The translations under genes and the position numbers were made by a program. The notes below the pieces were generated by a model. That model made no database searches. It saw only the letters and a program-made list of their open reading frames with translations, and was not told the DNA's origin. DNA of 64,000 bases from Spirochaetia bacterium. Lineage in GTDB: Bacteria > Spirochaetota > UBA4802 > UBA5550. The DNA lies in the NCBI GenBank assembly GCA_009885955.1, contig VFJS01000031.1, forward strand, positions 124,001 to 188,000, written 5' to 3'. Positions 16,244-25,508 of the stretch are shown in pieces; within the stretch, counting starts at the first letter, position 1, and each line of letters opens with the position of its first letter.

Positions 16244-18212
16244 ATGATTATTTATTTAGCCGAACTTTCACATACCGGAAAGGGGCGCAGTCCAAATGTT
16301 GTACCGCTTGCAGCAGGATTCCTGGCGGCCTATGCTAAATCAATTTTCCCTGACATCGCTATCACCATTTACCGGGATCCAGACAAACTCCTGAAGGATG
16401 TAAAAACAAAAAAACCGGATTTGGTCGGCTTTTCAATGTATGCCTGGTCTGAGCGGCTTTGTTTATTCAGTGCTAAACGAATCAAGGAAATTTCCAGGGA
16501 CATTATCACTGTCGCAGGCGGAGCATCAATTGATGATATAGATGAAGAATTGCTTTCATTTCTGCATATCAACCCGCAGATCGATGTCGCCTGTCCAAAT
16601 GAAGGTGAAATGTCATTCGCCGCCCTCCTGGAACATATTCTCGCTTACAAAGGGCTTAAGCCGGGTTTAAAAATTGACGGGTGTGCCCGGCTTGCTAAAG
16701 ACGGTACGCTGCTACGCGGTTATTATAGGCGACCCATACTCAGCGAACTGCCCTCCCCATATCTCTCGGGTTGGATGGATGAATTCCTTGCCGATAAGTA
16801 TATGCCGGTTATTCAATCAATGCGGGGTTGCCCGTACCGATGTTCCTTTTGCGTGAGCGGAAATTCCCAGTGGTCGCACCTTTTTGACTTCGACCTGGAA
16901 CGTGTTTTTTGCTGAAATAGAATACATTAAAAAACGTACAACTTCTGAATATCTCATTTTAACTGATGAAAATTTTGGAATTCTCAAAGAACGTGATGTC
17001 AAGCTCGCTGAATATATTATTTCTTCGCACAAAGCCGACGGTTTTCCTGGAAGAATTTATTATTACACGGCAAAAATAATAACCTCTCATGTACTCAGAA
17101 TTGTTGAAATCATGAACAAAATAGGGGAATTCGGCATCAGCTTTCAGACATTAAATAAAAATGTTATTAAGGAAATCCATAGAACAAATGTTTCCTGGGA
17201 AAAATTTTTAACAAGCATTTCCTGGGCTTATAAACATAACATCATCACTTCAACCGAAATGATTTTTGGATTTCCTGGAGAAACGGTTGAAACTTATCTG
17301 ACCGGTATTGAACAACTTATGCAGTCAGGAGTAAGCAGGATATATTCATACAACTTGAGATTATTTAACGGAATTGATTTAGCGACAGGAAAAAACCGGG
17401 CACATTATGGCTATATAACGAAATTCCGTTCAATGGAACGCACTTACGGCACCTATGACAACACCGTAATTTCTGAAACCGAGGAGGTGGTTGTCGGGTC
17501 AAACAGCTTTATCTACAAAGATTATTCCCGTATCCGTTTGCTGGGATTATTTCTTGAAATTCTTCGCGGCCGCGGATATTTTACTGAATTCATGGACTTT
17601 CTGAAATTAAGCAATGTCCCGGGCGAAAAACTGCTGCGATTTCTGCTTGATTATGACTTCTCGAAGCATCCTGCGATTTGGCAGGTGCTCACTGACTATT
17701 TGACCCGTGCTGACAATGAACTTTTTGACACCCCCGAACAATGTGAAAACTTCATCCGGGAAAGAATCAAATCTGCGCTGCCGATTCCCGAGGTCAAGTT
17801 GAACCTGATATTTGTGGGCAAAATAATGCTAATTCCACAAAACCGGCATAGCCTTTTCTCAATATTGAAAGAATTTGTCCTGAAACACAATCTGGAGAAT
17901 ACCATCCAGGAATTTTTTGCGGACTATCTTGATAACGTTCTTGAGAAACAGGTTGTCTCATTTAATAATGAATTATCTGAAATTCCATGCAAGACCAGAT
18001 TCAATCTCAAGGCAATCAAATATCATACTGGCAAATCCCTGCAGGATTTTTATAGTCCAACTCACCGCCATTTCAAACTTGCACTCCATCAGGACACTGT
18101 TGATTTTATTGCCGGCAAGCATGGTTGTGATTTTTTGAGCGATGATATCCTTCAGGATATTTATATGTCAATATCGCGATTCGGTCTTTTGCGTATCATC
18201 CAAGAGCCATGA
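16244..18212 (+). pseudogene. B12-binding-type radical SAM protein, interrupted by a frameshift
   Basis: Two adjacent frames together make one radical SAM protein of about 655 residues. The first (16244-16915) has a B12-binding-like Rossmann region (PDLVGFSMYAWSE, TVAGGASID) and the Fe-S motif GCPYRCSFC. It stops at ERVFC. The second (open from 16884 to 18212) continues with AEIEYIKKRTTSEYLILTDENFGI and EMIFGFPGE, the typical radical SAM continuation. Removing one T from the T6 run at 16905-16910 restores a continuous ERVFAEIEYI reading. The C-terminal 250 residues are of unknown type. It overlaps the next gene by 4 bp (ATGA). The substrate is unknown; with the neighbour, a surface-glycan or lipid modification role is possible. 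A sequencing error is as likely as a real mutation. Confidence 0.8.
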
Positions 18213-19576
18213 TCGGAAAAACCCGAAAACCCATTAATAAAATGCCGGAAAATTTTAATTTCGAAAACACTGATCCGCTTGATGTATTCAAAGTATTGTC
18301 CGGCATGCCTGATCTCGAAACAGATGCCGTTGAGCTTCTCAGGTTCGAAATCGGGAACCGGTTATTTTTTTATGGAGCTCATTTCGAAAATCCTTTTGAG
18401 CGTGATGCCATGCCCCGGCGCCATTATCTAAAAAAAAGTTTTCAACCGTTAAAACAATTTCTGCATAATGTATATTTTCAGCATCAGTCCTTCACAGGCA
18501 CCGGATACTCAGGGACGATTTGTTCCAATGCCTACTTCGGAATTGATGAAGATTTCAAGCAATTTGGTTATACAATACTCCCCCCGCCACCTATTTCCCT
18601 GCCAGCCGGCAGTATATACCGCAACCTGCGCAAACTGGCTGGCACTTTACGGCGTATAATCAACCATGGTACACTAGTCGAGATCCTTGACCTTACCCGC
18701 AGTACGTTAATTAAAAATTACATCTCCGAGGCTGCAGCTTTTTTTGCAGCAGAAAAAATCCGGGCACTTGTTGTGCCGTATGACCTGCCATTTTGGGAAC
18801 GAGTAAACATTTTAGCTGCACGCCTGGCGGACATCCCATCATTTATTTTCCTCCATGGGATACCAGGCCGCTATAACCTGATTGATGACAATTGGACTGA
18901 TTTTATCGCTGTCTGGGGCAAGGCAATCCGGGGACATTATCTGGCTGCAGATTTCAAAACGGAAAAACTGCTGGTAATTGGGCATCCAAGATATCGCTCA
19001 TACACCGGTTCTGTCCAGGAAAAACCTGGCGACATCCTGGTAACTACTTACGGAATGAACGGCAGCCAGCACAGCGATAAAGCCAGAGGACAAAACCGCG
19101 GCAATTTAATTTCTTACGTATATTCCATTCAGCGTGCCCTGGCTGCATCAGGAATTACCTGTGCCAGATTACGCCCCCATCCATCAGAAAACCAGTTATG
19201 GTACGCTGATAAAATCGACAGAAATTTTTACTCTCTCGATACCGCACCCCTGACCCAATCTCTACAGGTGGCATCACTGATCATTGGTGCACCGTCAACT
19301 TTAATAATCGACAGCGCCTACCTGGGTAGAACATATATTGTTTATGAACCCTTGAAAACTGGCCAGAATTTATTGGATTTTTCTGTTGTCCCGCCCTTTG
19401 ACGGCTCTGATCCGCGCCTGCCAGTGGTGAGAACAGAAGAAGAATTATGTACTATGATTAAATCAAAACCGGTAATTGGAAAGGAATTCTTTACAGATTA
19501 TGTAGAGTTGCCCTTCAACCTGCAACCATGCCTGGAAAAAATTAACGAATGGTGGTCAAAACGCTCTGCAATTTAA
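18209..19576 (+). CDS. putative GT-B-like / capsule polysaccharide-type protein of unknown specificity
   Basis: A 455-residue protein that I cannot name closely. The C-terminal half resembles glycosyltransferase-B or capsule polysaccharide-export/CDP-glycerol transferase folds: DILVTTYGMNGSQHS, then LRPHPSEN, then a VASLIIGAPSTLIIDSAYLGRTYIVYEP segment typical of the nucleotide-sugar-binding domain. Upstream is a probable first Rossmann half with IRALVVPYDLPFWERV and FIFLHGIPGRYN. There is no membrane segment. It is translationally coupled to the radical SAM gene and probably acts with it on a surface glycan or lipid. The two genes lie between duplicated ends of the activase gene, which suggests insertion as a unit. 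Confidence 0.5.
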   Translation: MIGKTRKPINKMPENFNFENTDPLDVFKVLSGMPDLETDAVELLRFEIGNRLFFYGAHFENPFERDAMPRRHYLKKSFQPLKQFLHNVYFQHQSFTGTGYSGTICSNAYFGIDEDFKQFGYTILPPPPISLPAGSIYRNLRKLAGTLRRIINHGTLVEILDLTRSTLIKNYISEAAAFFAAEKIRALVVPYDLPFWERVNILAARLADIPSFIFLHGIPGRYNLIDDNWTDFIAVWGKAIRGHYLAADFKTEKLLVIGHPRYRSYTGSVQEKPGDILVTTYGMNGSQHSDKARGQNRGNLISYVYSIQRALAASGITCARLRPHPSENQLWYADKIDRNFYSLDTAPLTQSLQVASLIIGAPSTLIIDSAYLGRTYIVYEPLKTGQNLLDFSVVPPFDGSDPRLPVVRTEEELCTMIKSKPVIGKEFFTDYVELPFNLQPCLEKINEWWSKRSAI

Positions 19577-19617
19577 AGCATGGAAAGCATTCTGCCAGAA
19601 ATATAACCGGCCCCGCC

Positions 19618-19685
19618 CAGGTCAACGGGGCCATAGGCGCTGCCCGCATTGCAGCGGGGATTGTGGTATGAAAAAAATACTGCCG
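19618..19685 (+). pseudogene. remnant of a second activase 3' end
   Basis: This 68-bp piece matches positions 15969-16036 at 62 of 68 bases. It encodes QVNGAIGAARIAAGIVV and a stop in the same register as the activase C-terminus, then continues into the same first bases after the stop. There is no start or upstream part. The differences are mostly third-base or conservative, as if the piece came from a diverged paralogue, not from a recent copy. Confidence 0.75.
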
Positions 19686-19752
19686 CTGGTGTGCGGAGTT
19701 TTCGTGCCGTTCGTGCTTTTCGTGGTTATTATTTTTATAAAATTTCAGCCTG

Positions 19753-20700
19753 CTACATGAGCTCTGAAATCAAATTCTCCGGCAGGTACCCCCTTATCAT
19801 CCCCCATACTTTTTTGATACGTTCATCCTCCCCGGCATATTCAACAACATACCGCAGAGTGGGGATAATGTAACCCTCAAAATATTTCTTTTGTTTCACC
19901 GTGACAAGATATCCGAAACTCCCCACAGCCTTTATATTTCTCTGAAAGGCCATGAGGTTAAAGAAAAAATCAAATTCATCACGGCCCATTTTGTGGATGC
20001 CTTCATTCCTTGACTCATGGTAATAAAAATTTTTAAGGGCATTCAATGTACCGGTTTCGAGCTGCACGTAGGAGTCGCGTATCAGGGATACGAGGTCGTA
20101 GTGAGGGAGTCCCAGCCTGGCGTCCTGGAAATCAATGTAGCAAATCCTATTATTGTGTATCATGATGTTCCTAGAATGAAAATCCCTGTGGTTCAGGACA
20201 AAGAGGTCCGGCGCCGATAAAATCTCTGCTATTCCAAGAAGTTCAGTCCGGAGCATGTTTTTATCTTTATCATGAAAATTGACCCCTATATATCCTTCCA
20301 GGGCATGTTCTATAAAAAAATTAAACTCGAACATCAGCTTTTCAATATCAAAGGCAAGGGTAAAGGGGAGCGACCCGTTATCCTTAATCTTCTGTATCCG
20401 GATCATGGCGGTGATGATCTTTTCATAAAGCGGGACAAGGTCCCCTTCATTGCTATTCTTAAGATAATCCTCCAGCAGGGTGTCACCCAGGTCCTCGAGG
20501 AGAATAAGGCCAAGGGCGGAGTCGATCTTCAATATATCCGGGACATCAATGCTGTTTGCCGATAGAAGCTTCTGCATTATTACAAAAGGGTAGTCACGGG
20601 GAGAGGCGCCCGCAAGTCTGCCATCGGTGCAGAGGACATAGCTTTCATGTGCGGTAAAAATCCTGTAATATGATCTGTCAGAGGCATCGCCTTTCAGCAT
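19753..20700 (-). CDS. amgK: AmgK-like sugar kinase (aminoglycoside phosphotransferase family)
   Basis: A kinase of the APH fold, close to AmgK, which phosphorylates N-acetylmuramate (and GlcNAc) at the anomeric position in cell-wall recycling. Motifs: GDASDRSYYR at the N-terminus, the catalytic loop LNHRDFHSRNIM and the metal-binding YIDFQDARLGLPHYDLVSL. The first ATG (20700) seems to cut off the usual N-terminus: the frame is open upstream, reading DITEFLNAFTGGFDRAE just before. In that extension there is no ATG, GTG or TTG, but a CTG at 20761-20763 has AAGAGG 6 nt before it, so a CTG start is possible. It follows ftsZ on the same strand, which suits a link to peptidoglycan recycling; MurU is not in the window. 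Confidence 0.75.
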   Translation of the reverse strand: MLKGDASDRSYYRIFTAHESYVLCTDGRLAGASPRDYPFVIMQKLLSANSIDVPDILKIDSALGLILLEDLGDTLLEDYLKNSNEGDLVPLYEKIITAMIRIQKIKDNGSLPFTLAFDIEKLMFEFNFFIEHALEGYIGVNFHDKDKNMLRTELLGIAEILSAPDLFVLNHRDFHSRNIMIHNNRICYIDFQDARLGLPHYDLVSLIRDSYVQLETGTLNALKNFYYHESRNEGIHKMGRDEFDFFFNLMAFQRNIKAVGSFGYLVTVKQKKYFEGYIIPTLRYVVEYAGEDERIKKVWGMIRGYLPENLISELM

Positions 20701-20804
20701 TTCCGCCCGGTCAAATCCCCCGGTGAAGGCATTCAGAAATTCCGTTATATCAGAGGAAAACAGGGGACACCTCTTAATTTGCTTTTAAAGTATTGAAACA
20801 TTCC

Positions 20805-20834
20805 ATGGCCCGGGGCGCAGGAACCCCGGGCCAT
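20805..20834. terminator. GC-rich hairpin after ftsZ
   Basis: A perfect 11-bp stem (atggcccgggg / ccccgggccat) with an 8-nt loop, 20 bp beyond the ftsZ stop. It is not followed by a clear U-run on the minus strand, so it may stabilise the mRNA end or attenuate transcription into the amgK-like gene. Confidence 0.6.
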
Positions 20835-20854
20835 ATGAGGGAGAGAAATTCTGT

Positions 20855-22012
20855 TTACTCCATGCTGTCCCTTAAAAAAGTGGGGATATTTATGTCCACG
20901 CTGGAATAATCCTTTTTCTTCAGGGTGAAAACCTGTGAATTGCTCTGACCGGTTTTCACCGTTTTCTGCTGGTTCCCTTCAATGAGGGTAACCGAAGTCC
21001 CTGATTTTTTGTTCAGCTCGCTTATAACATTTGTATTTCTCGACAGCATGTTCTTTTTCTTGTCGAACCCCGTAGCAATGACAGTGACCCTCACCTTGTC
21101 CTCCAGGGCAGGGTCGATTGTTGTGCCGAAAATGATGTTGGCATCAGGATCAACCTGCTGAGTGATCATCTCCGTCACCTCGTGCACTTCATGAAGGGAG
21201 AGGTCATTGCCGCCTGCTATGTTGATGAGCACGGCCTTGGAGCCCTCAATGTTCGATTCTTCCAGCAGCGGGCTGTTTATCGCCATCTGTGTCGCTTCAA
21301 TAGCCTTGTTCTCGCCCACACCGAGGCCCACTCCCATGAGCGCATCGCCTGTCTCCTTCATAACCGTTCTCACGTCGGCAAAGTCCACATTGACAAGGCC
21401 GGTGACCATGATAATGTCTGCAATCCCCTGGACTCCCTGGCGCAGGATGTCGTCAGCAAGTTTGAAGGCATCATCAATGGGGGTCTTCTTGTCTATTATC
21501 TTTAAAAGCAGATCATTGGGTATGGTTATGAGAGTATCCACCTTCTCCTTAAGCTTTGCGATCCCCTCAAGCGCCTGGTTCATCCTCTTCTTCCCTTCCA
21601 CGGAGAAAGGTTTGGTTACTACTCCGATTGTTAGTGTCTTCTGCTCCTTGGCAATCTCCGCTACAATCGGAGCCGCCCCGGTGCCTGTTCCGCCCCCCAT
21701 ACCTGCCGTGATAAAAATCAGGTCGGCGCCCTTAAGGGCTTTCTGGATCCTGTCTTTATCTTCGTTGGCCGCCTCCCTGCCGATCTCCGGGTTTGCCCCG
21801 GCCCCGAGTCCCTTGGTAAGCTTGGTCCCGATCTGGATCTTTATCGTGGCCAGGCTCTCCCTGAGCTGCTGGGCATCAGTATTGACCACGATGAATTCAA
21901 CACCCTCCATGCCGGTGGCAATCATCCTGTTGACCGCGTTTGTTCCGGCTCCTCCGACCCCTATGACCTTGATGATGGTGGACAGGGGCTTCTCTTCTTC
22001 TAATCTGAACAT
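20855..22012 (-). CDS. ftsZ: cell division GTPase FtsZ
   Basis: FtsZ, the tubulin-like GTPase that forms the division ring. All GTP-binding parts are present: [15 protein letters not shown] (T1), the [10 protein letters not shown] tubulin signature near residues 107-116, NTDAQQL, and the T7 synergy loop NVDFADVR near 210. The 385-residue length is normal. The C-terminus ends [13 protein letters not shown], preceded by a linker; the FtsA/ZipA binding peptide is recognisable as IPTFLR. A GAGGGAGT ribosome site lies just before ATG. It follows ftsA after a 156-bp gap that holds an inverted repeat. Confidence 0.98.
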   Translation of the reverse strand: MFRLEEEKPLSTIIKVIGVGGAGTNAVNRMIATGMEGVEFIVVNTDAQQLRESLATIKIQIGTKLTKGLGAGANPEIGREAANEDKDRIQKALKGADLIFITAGMGGGTGTGAAPIVAEIAKEQKTLTIGVVTKPFSVEGKKRMNQALEGIAKLKEKVDTLITIPNDLLLKIIDKKTPIDDAFKLADDILRQGVQGIADIIMVTGLVNVDFADVRTVMKETGDALMGVGLGVGENKAIEATQMAINSPLLEESNIEGSKAVLINIAGGNDLSLHEVHEVTEMITQQVDPDANIIFGTTIDPALEDKVRVTVIATGFDKKKNMLSRNTNVISELNKKSGTSVTLIEGNQQKTVKTGQSNSQVFTLKKKDYSSVDINIPTFLRDSME

Positions 22013-22032
22013 ACTCCCTCCCTCAGTTTTTA

Positions 22033-22068
22033 TGTATTATGTCTCATTATGATGTGTGACATAATACA
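22033..22068. promoter_or_regulatory. inverted repeat between ftsA and ftsZ
   Basis: An 11-bp inverted repeat (tgtattatgtc at 22033-22043 and gacataataca at 22058-22068) with a 14-nt spacer, 20 bp before the ftsZ start. The half-site TATTATGTC also appears, as AATGAGACATAAT, upstream of mraZ and, by chance or not, at the rsmH start. It may be an operator or an mRNA leader hairpin. Confidence 0.4.
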
Positions 22069-22168
22069 AAATTTTTACGTTTCCATGAATATATATTTAT
22101 GACACAACCGGAAATCCGGAGGTGCCTGATTCTCAGATCCAAAACACCGGAAACACTCCGGTATGCCG

Positions 22169-23392
22169 TCACAGGTATTCCTCAAACCACTTCTTGATCC
22201 TGCTCATCATGGTTACCTTGTTATTTTTGAAACGGGCCCCGTCTTTGAACCTGTTCAGCCGTATGCCGTATTTCAAGAGCCCCACGCCGTTGGAAAACTG
22301 GGGTGTGGAAACCTCGTTCACCAGGCCCGCCAGGTCCTCCGGGATTCCTATCTTGACCGGGATCCTGAATATTTTTTCCGCGACTTCAACGCATCCGTCT
22401 ATCATTGAACCTCCGCCGGTTAATACAACGCCGGCCCTGAGCCTGTCCTTCTTCCCGCTTTTCTGGAGTTCATGGTCAACCATGTCCATAATTTCTGTCA
22501 TCCTGGGTTCAATGATCTGGGTGAGTTCCTGCCTGAACAGGTTTCTGGGCGGCCTCCCCCCCACTGACGGAACTTCAATGACTTCCGCCGGGTCCACCAG
22601 GTCTATGGCAGTACAGCCGTGCTTCTTCTTGATGATCTCAGCGGCATCGATTGGGCATTTCAGGCCCTCGGATATGTCGTTTGTCACATGGATACCGCCC
22701 ACTTTTAAAACCGATGAGAAGACAACTCCGCCGTTCAGGTATACTATGATGTCCGTTGTTCCGCCTCCGATGTCTATGAGCACCACACCCAGTTCCTTCT
22801 CCTCCTTGCTCAGTACCGCTTCAGCCGATGCAAGGGGGTTGAATACAATGTCCTCACACTGATACCCTGCTTTGCCGATGGATTTTAAAAGGTTCTGTAT
22901 GCTCGTTGACGAGGCCGTTACAATATGAACCTCGGATTCCAGCCTCACCCCGCTCATGCCGATTGGATCATCAATGCCCCACTGGCCGTCCACGGCAAAA
23001 TCGGTGGAGAGGACATGAATAATCTCCCTGTCCACCGGTATGACCACTGCCTGCGCCGCTTCTATCACCTTCTTTACCTCGAAGTCCTTTATTGTCCTGC
23101 TCTTGTTCGTAATGGCAACGATGCCCCTGGAATTCTGGCCCTGGATATGGTCCCCGCTCATTCCTGCGTATACCGAGGCGACCTCCTGAAGCGCCATGGC
23201 TTCGGCGGTTTCGATGGCCTTTTCAATGGCCAGCACGGTGCTGTCGATATTCACGATGTTCCCGTTCTTCAGCCCCCGTGACATTGCAACACCTACGCCT
23301 GCTATCTCAATCTGCCTGTTTTCATTTTCAAATCCGATAACCGCGCAGGTTTTTGTTGTTCCAATATCCAGTCCGACTACGATATCTTCCAT
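22169..23392 (-). CDS. ftsA: cell division protein FtsA
   Basis: FtsA, the actin-like protein that ties the FtsZ ring to the inner membrane. ATPase motifs are clear: VVGLDIGTTKTCAVIG at the start, VVLIDIGGGTTDIIVY in the middle and VVLTGGGSMIDG near residue 330. The C-terminal amphipathic helix that binds the membrane is visible at the end (MSRIKKWFEEYL). Length 407 residues is normal. GGAG lies upstream of the ATG. It is preceded by ftsQ with a 14-bp gap. Confidence 0.97.
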   Translation of the reverse strand: MEDIVVGLDIGTTKTCAVIGFENENRQIEIAGVGVAMSRGLKNGNIVNIDSTVLAIEKAIETAEAMALQEVASVYAGMSGDHIQGQNSRGIVAITNKSRTIKDFEVKKVIEAAQAVVIPVDREIIHVLSTDFAVDGQWGIDDPIGMSGVRLESEVHIVTASSTSIQNLLKSIGKAGYQCEDIVFNPLASAEAVLSKEEKELGVVLIDIGGGTTDIIVYLNGGVVFSSVLKVGGIHVTNDISEGLKCPIDAAEIIKKKHGCTAIDLVDPAEVIEVPSVGGRPPRNLFRQELTQIIEPRMTEIMDMVDHELQKSGKKDRLRAGVVLTGGGSMIDGCVEVAEKIFRIPVKIGIPEDLAGLVNEVSTPQFSNGVGLLKYGIRLNRFKDGARFKNNKVTMMSRIKKWFEEYL

Positions 23393-23406
23393 TATAAACT
23401 CCAGTA

Positions 23407-24123
23407 TTAGGGCTTCATTATTGCTGCTTTTCCGGAAATAGTTAACCTGTCAGGATAATAACTTATCCTGTCAAAATATCCCGTCACATGCTTCAGCCTG
23501 TTAAAACCAGTCATGTCCGGCTGAAGCTCAAACCTGGTCTTCCGTCTGCTCAATACTACTATTATCGAACTTTTGTCGATAAAAGATAATTCAGATATCT
23601 GGCTGAACAGCCCTGGATCACTTTTTTCAACCATTTTAAGAAGGCTGCAAAGCCTTATTACATGCTTCTGAAGCTGTCCATCTACCGCATCGCCCTGCCC
23701 TATGATTATCAGGGGGTTTTCCCGGGAGTAGATTATGTCCCTGCTTATCACATTAAACTTCTCATCTACCTCAAAAGGGAGAAGCCTGTCCCCCCTCCTC
23801 ATGGCCAGGGCAGCATAGGGCTTCTTTTCCACAATGTGTATAAGGAGCCTGTCGCCCCCCCTTGCAATGGTAAAATCCCTTATCATTGCAGTCCCTTTCA
23901 GTACTTTTATTAAAGCGTCGTTATCAAGGGTGATACCGGTCTCATCTGCCCTTACATCAATCTTCCGTATTATTTCATTTTTTGCAAGATATTTCAATCC
24001 GCGGAATTCAATCTCCCTGACCTTTATCATATGCTCCCCGGAAGCGGAAATTGCCGGGAACATGAAGGCTGCCGCTGCTGATGTGTAGAGGAGGATAGTC
24101 ACTTTTTTTGCTATTCTTATCAT
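23407..24123 (-). CDS. ftsQ: cell division protein FtsQ/DivIB-like
   Basis: A 238-residue protein in the ftsQ position, between murC and ftsA. After one N-terminal hydrophobic stretch comes a POTRA domain (HMIKVREIEFRGLKYLAKNEIIRKI), then the FtsQ beta domain with VEKKPYAALAMRRGD and a C-terminal FELQPDMTGF segment. It would sit in the inner membrane and link early and late division proteins. The N-terminus is odd: the hydrophobic segment starts after only about 7 residues and ends AISASGE, which looks as much like a cleavable signal as an anchor. Start overlaps the murC stop by 4 bp (ATGA). Confidence 0.85.
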   Translation of the reverse strand: MIRIAKKVTILLYTSAAAAFMFPAISASGEHMIKVREIEFRGLKYLAKNEIIRKIDVRADETGITLDNDALIKVLKGTAMIRDFTIARGGDRLLIHIVEKKPYAALAMRRGDRLLPFEVDEKFNVISRDIIYSRENPLIIIGQGDAVDGQLQKHVIRLCSLLKMVEKSDPGLFSQISELSFIDKSSIIVVLSRRKTRFELQPDMTGFNRLKHVTGYFDRISYYPDRLTISGKAAIMKP

Positions 24124-25490
24124 TCCCTGATCCTCGCTGCTATTTCCCTTCCGGCCTTGTAGATATCGCCTGCCCCCAGGGTGAGTATGATATCCCCCTC
24201 CCTTGCCTCTTTCAGAACGGCATCGGCAATGTCATCAAATTTAATAATTTCCACGCTCCTCCCCTCATGCTTCTTCACCGATTCGCCGATGAGGCCCGCG
24301 GACACTCCTTCAATGGGCGCCTCTCCGGCCGGGTATATCTCGGCAAGGAAAAGCACGTCGGCATTGGGGAAGGACTGGCCGAATTCGTCCCAGAGATATT
24401 CCGTTCTGGTGAACCTGTGGGGCTGAAACACGGTGATAATCCTCCTCCCAAGAGACCTGAGGGCGCTGAGAGTGGCCCGTATCTCCGTGGGATGGTGGCC
24501 GTAATCGTCATAGACAAGAATTCCCTTTCCGCTGCCCAGGAGCTCAAGTCTTCTCCCTACACCCTTGAATTCCGCAAGGCCGTCCCTGATTTCATCTATT
24601 CCCATCCCCAGCTCCATGGCAACCGCAATGGCAGAGAGTGAATTGGAGACATTATGATTGCCCAGGAGCGACATTGAAAAGCTGCCGAGAGGCTCCCCCT
24701 TGTACAGGCAGGTGAACGTAGTCTTTCCGTCTTTGAAACCGGTATCCACGGCCCTGAAATGGGCATCCTCACAAAAGCCGTAGGTGTAATAGGGCCTTTC
24801 AACTTTGGGCAGGAGTTCCCGTATTGTCACATCATCAAGGCAGAGAACCGAGTATCCGTAAAACGGGATGTTATTCATGTAGGTCAGGAAAGCGTCCTTT
24901 ATATTGTTGAAGTACTTGTAGTGGTCAAGGTGGTCGGCGTCTATGTTTGTCACAACCCCGATGGTGGGGAGCAGCTTCAGAAATGAGCCATCGGATTCAT
25001 CGGCTTCAAAAACCAGGTATTCCCCCTCGCCTATTCGCGCGTTAGATCCGAAATTGAAAACCTTGCCCCCGATGACTGCAGTGGGGTTTACTCCGCCGTG
25101 ATAAAGGATGAACGCAAGCAGCGATGAGGTAGTAGTCTTTCCATGTGTCCCGGCAACCCCGATCCCGTGTTTCAGCCGTATAAGTTCAGCCAGCATCTCA
25201 GACCTGTGTATGATTGGAATCCGCTTTATCCTTGCCTCTATGATCTCGGGATTATTCTGGGTTATGGCGCTTGAGGTGATAACAACGCAATAGTCCCTGA
25301 TGTTGGATGGATGATGTCCTAAGAATATTTCGGCGCCCATGGAGGCAAGCCTCTTTGTCTGCTCCGATTCATGAAGGTCGGACCCGGAGACCCTGTACCC
25401 CAGGTTGATGAGGATCTCTGCTATGCCGCTCATCCCTATGCCGCCGATCCCGATAAAATGCATATTTGCTGATTTTCTGAACAAGTTCAT
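24120..25490 (-). CDS. murC: UDP-N-acetylmuramate--L-alanine ligase MurC
   Basis: MurC adds the first amino acid, L-alanine, to UDP-MurNAc in the cytoplasm. Motifs: the UDP-binding IGIGGIGMSGIAEI at the N-terminus, the ATP loop VAGTHGKTTTSSLLAF near residue 110, the FEADESDGSF stretch and a C-terminal YDDYGHHPTEI. The 456-residue length is normal. Ribosome site GAGGGA lies 4 nt before ATG. The usual neighbour murB is absent; ftsQ follows directly with a 4-bp overlap. Confidence 0.97.
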   Translation of the reverse strand: MNLFRKSANMHFIGIGGIGMSGIAEILINLGYRVSGSDLHESEQTKRLASMGAEIFLGHHPSNIRDYCVVITSSAITQNNPEIIEARIKRIPIIHRSEMLAELIRLKHGIGVAGTHGKTTTSSLLAFILYHGGVNPTAVIGGKVFNFGSNARIGEGEYLVFEADESDGSFLKLLPTIGVVTNIDADHLDHYKYFNNIKDAFLTYMNNIPFYGYSVLCLDDVTIRELLPKVERPYYTYGFCEDAHFRAVDTGFKDGKTTFTCLYKGEPLGSFSMSLLGNHNVSNSLSAIAVAMELGMGIDEIRDGLAEFKGVGRRLELLGSGKGILVYDDYGHHPTEIRATLSALRSLGRRIITVFQPHRFTRTEYLWDEFGQSFPNADVLFLAEIYPAGEAPIEGVSAGLIGESVKKHEGRSVEIIKFDDIADAVLKEAREGDIILTLGAGDIYKAGREIAARIRE

Positions 25491-25508
25491 TTTCCCTCTA
25501 TCTTTTTT

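Noticed and set aside
21207-22052. 281-codon open frame on the plus strand opposite ftsZ
   Set aside because: It is the antisense of a certain gene; its composition follows the ftsZ codons and it has no ribosome site or family match.
22122-22862. 246-codon frame opposite ftsA
   Set aside because: Antisense shadow of ftsA with Ser/Pro/Thr-rich low-quality translation.
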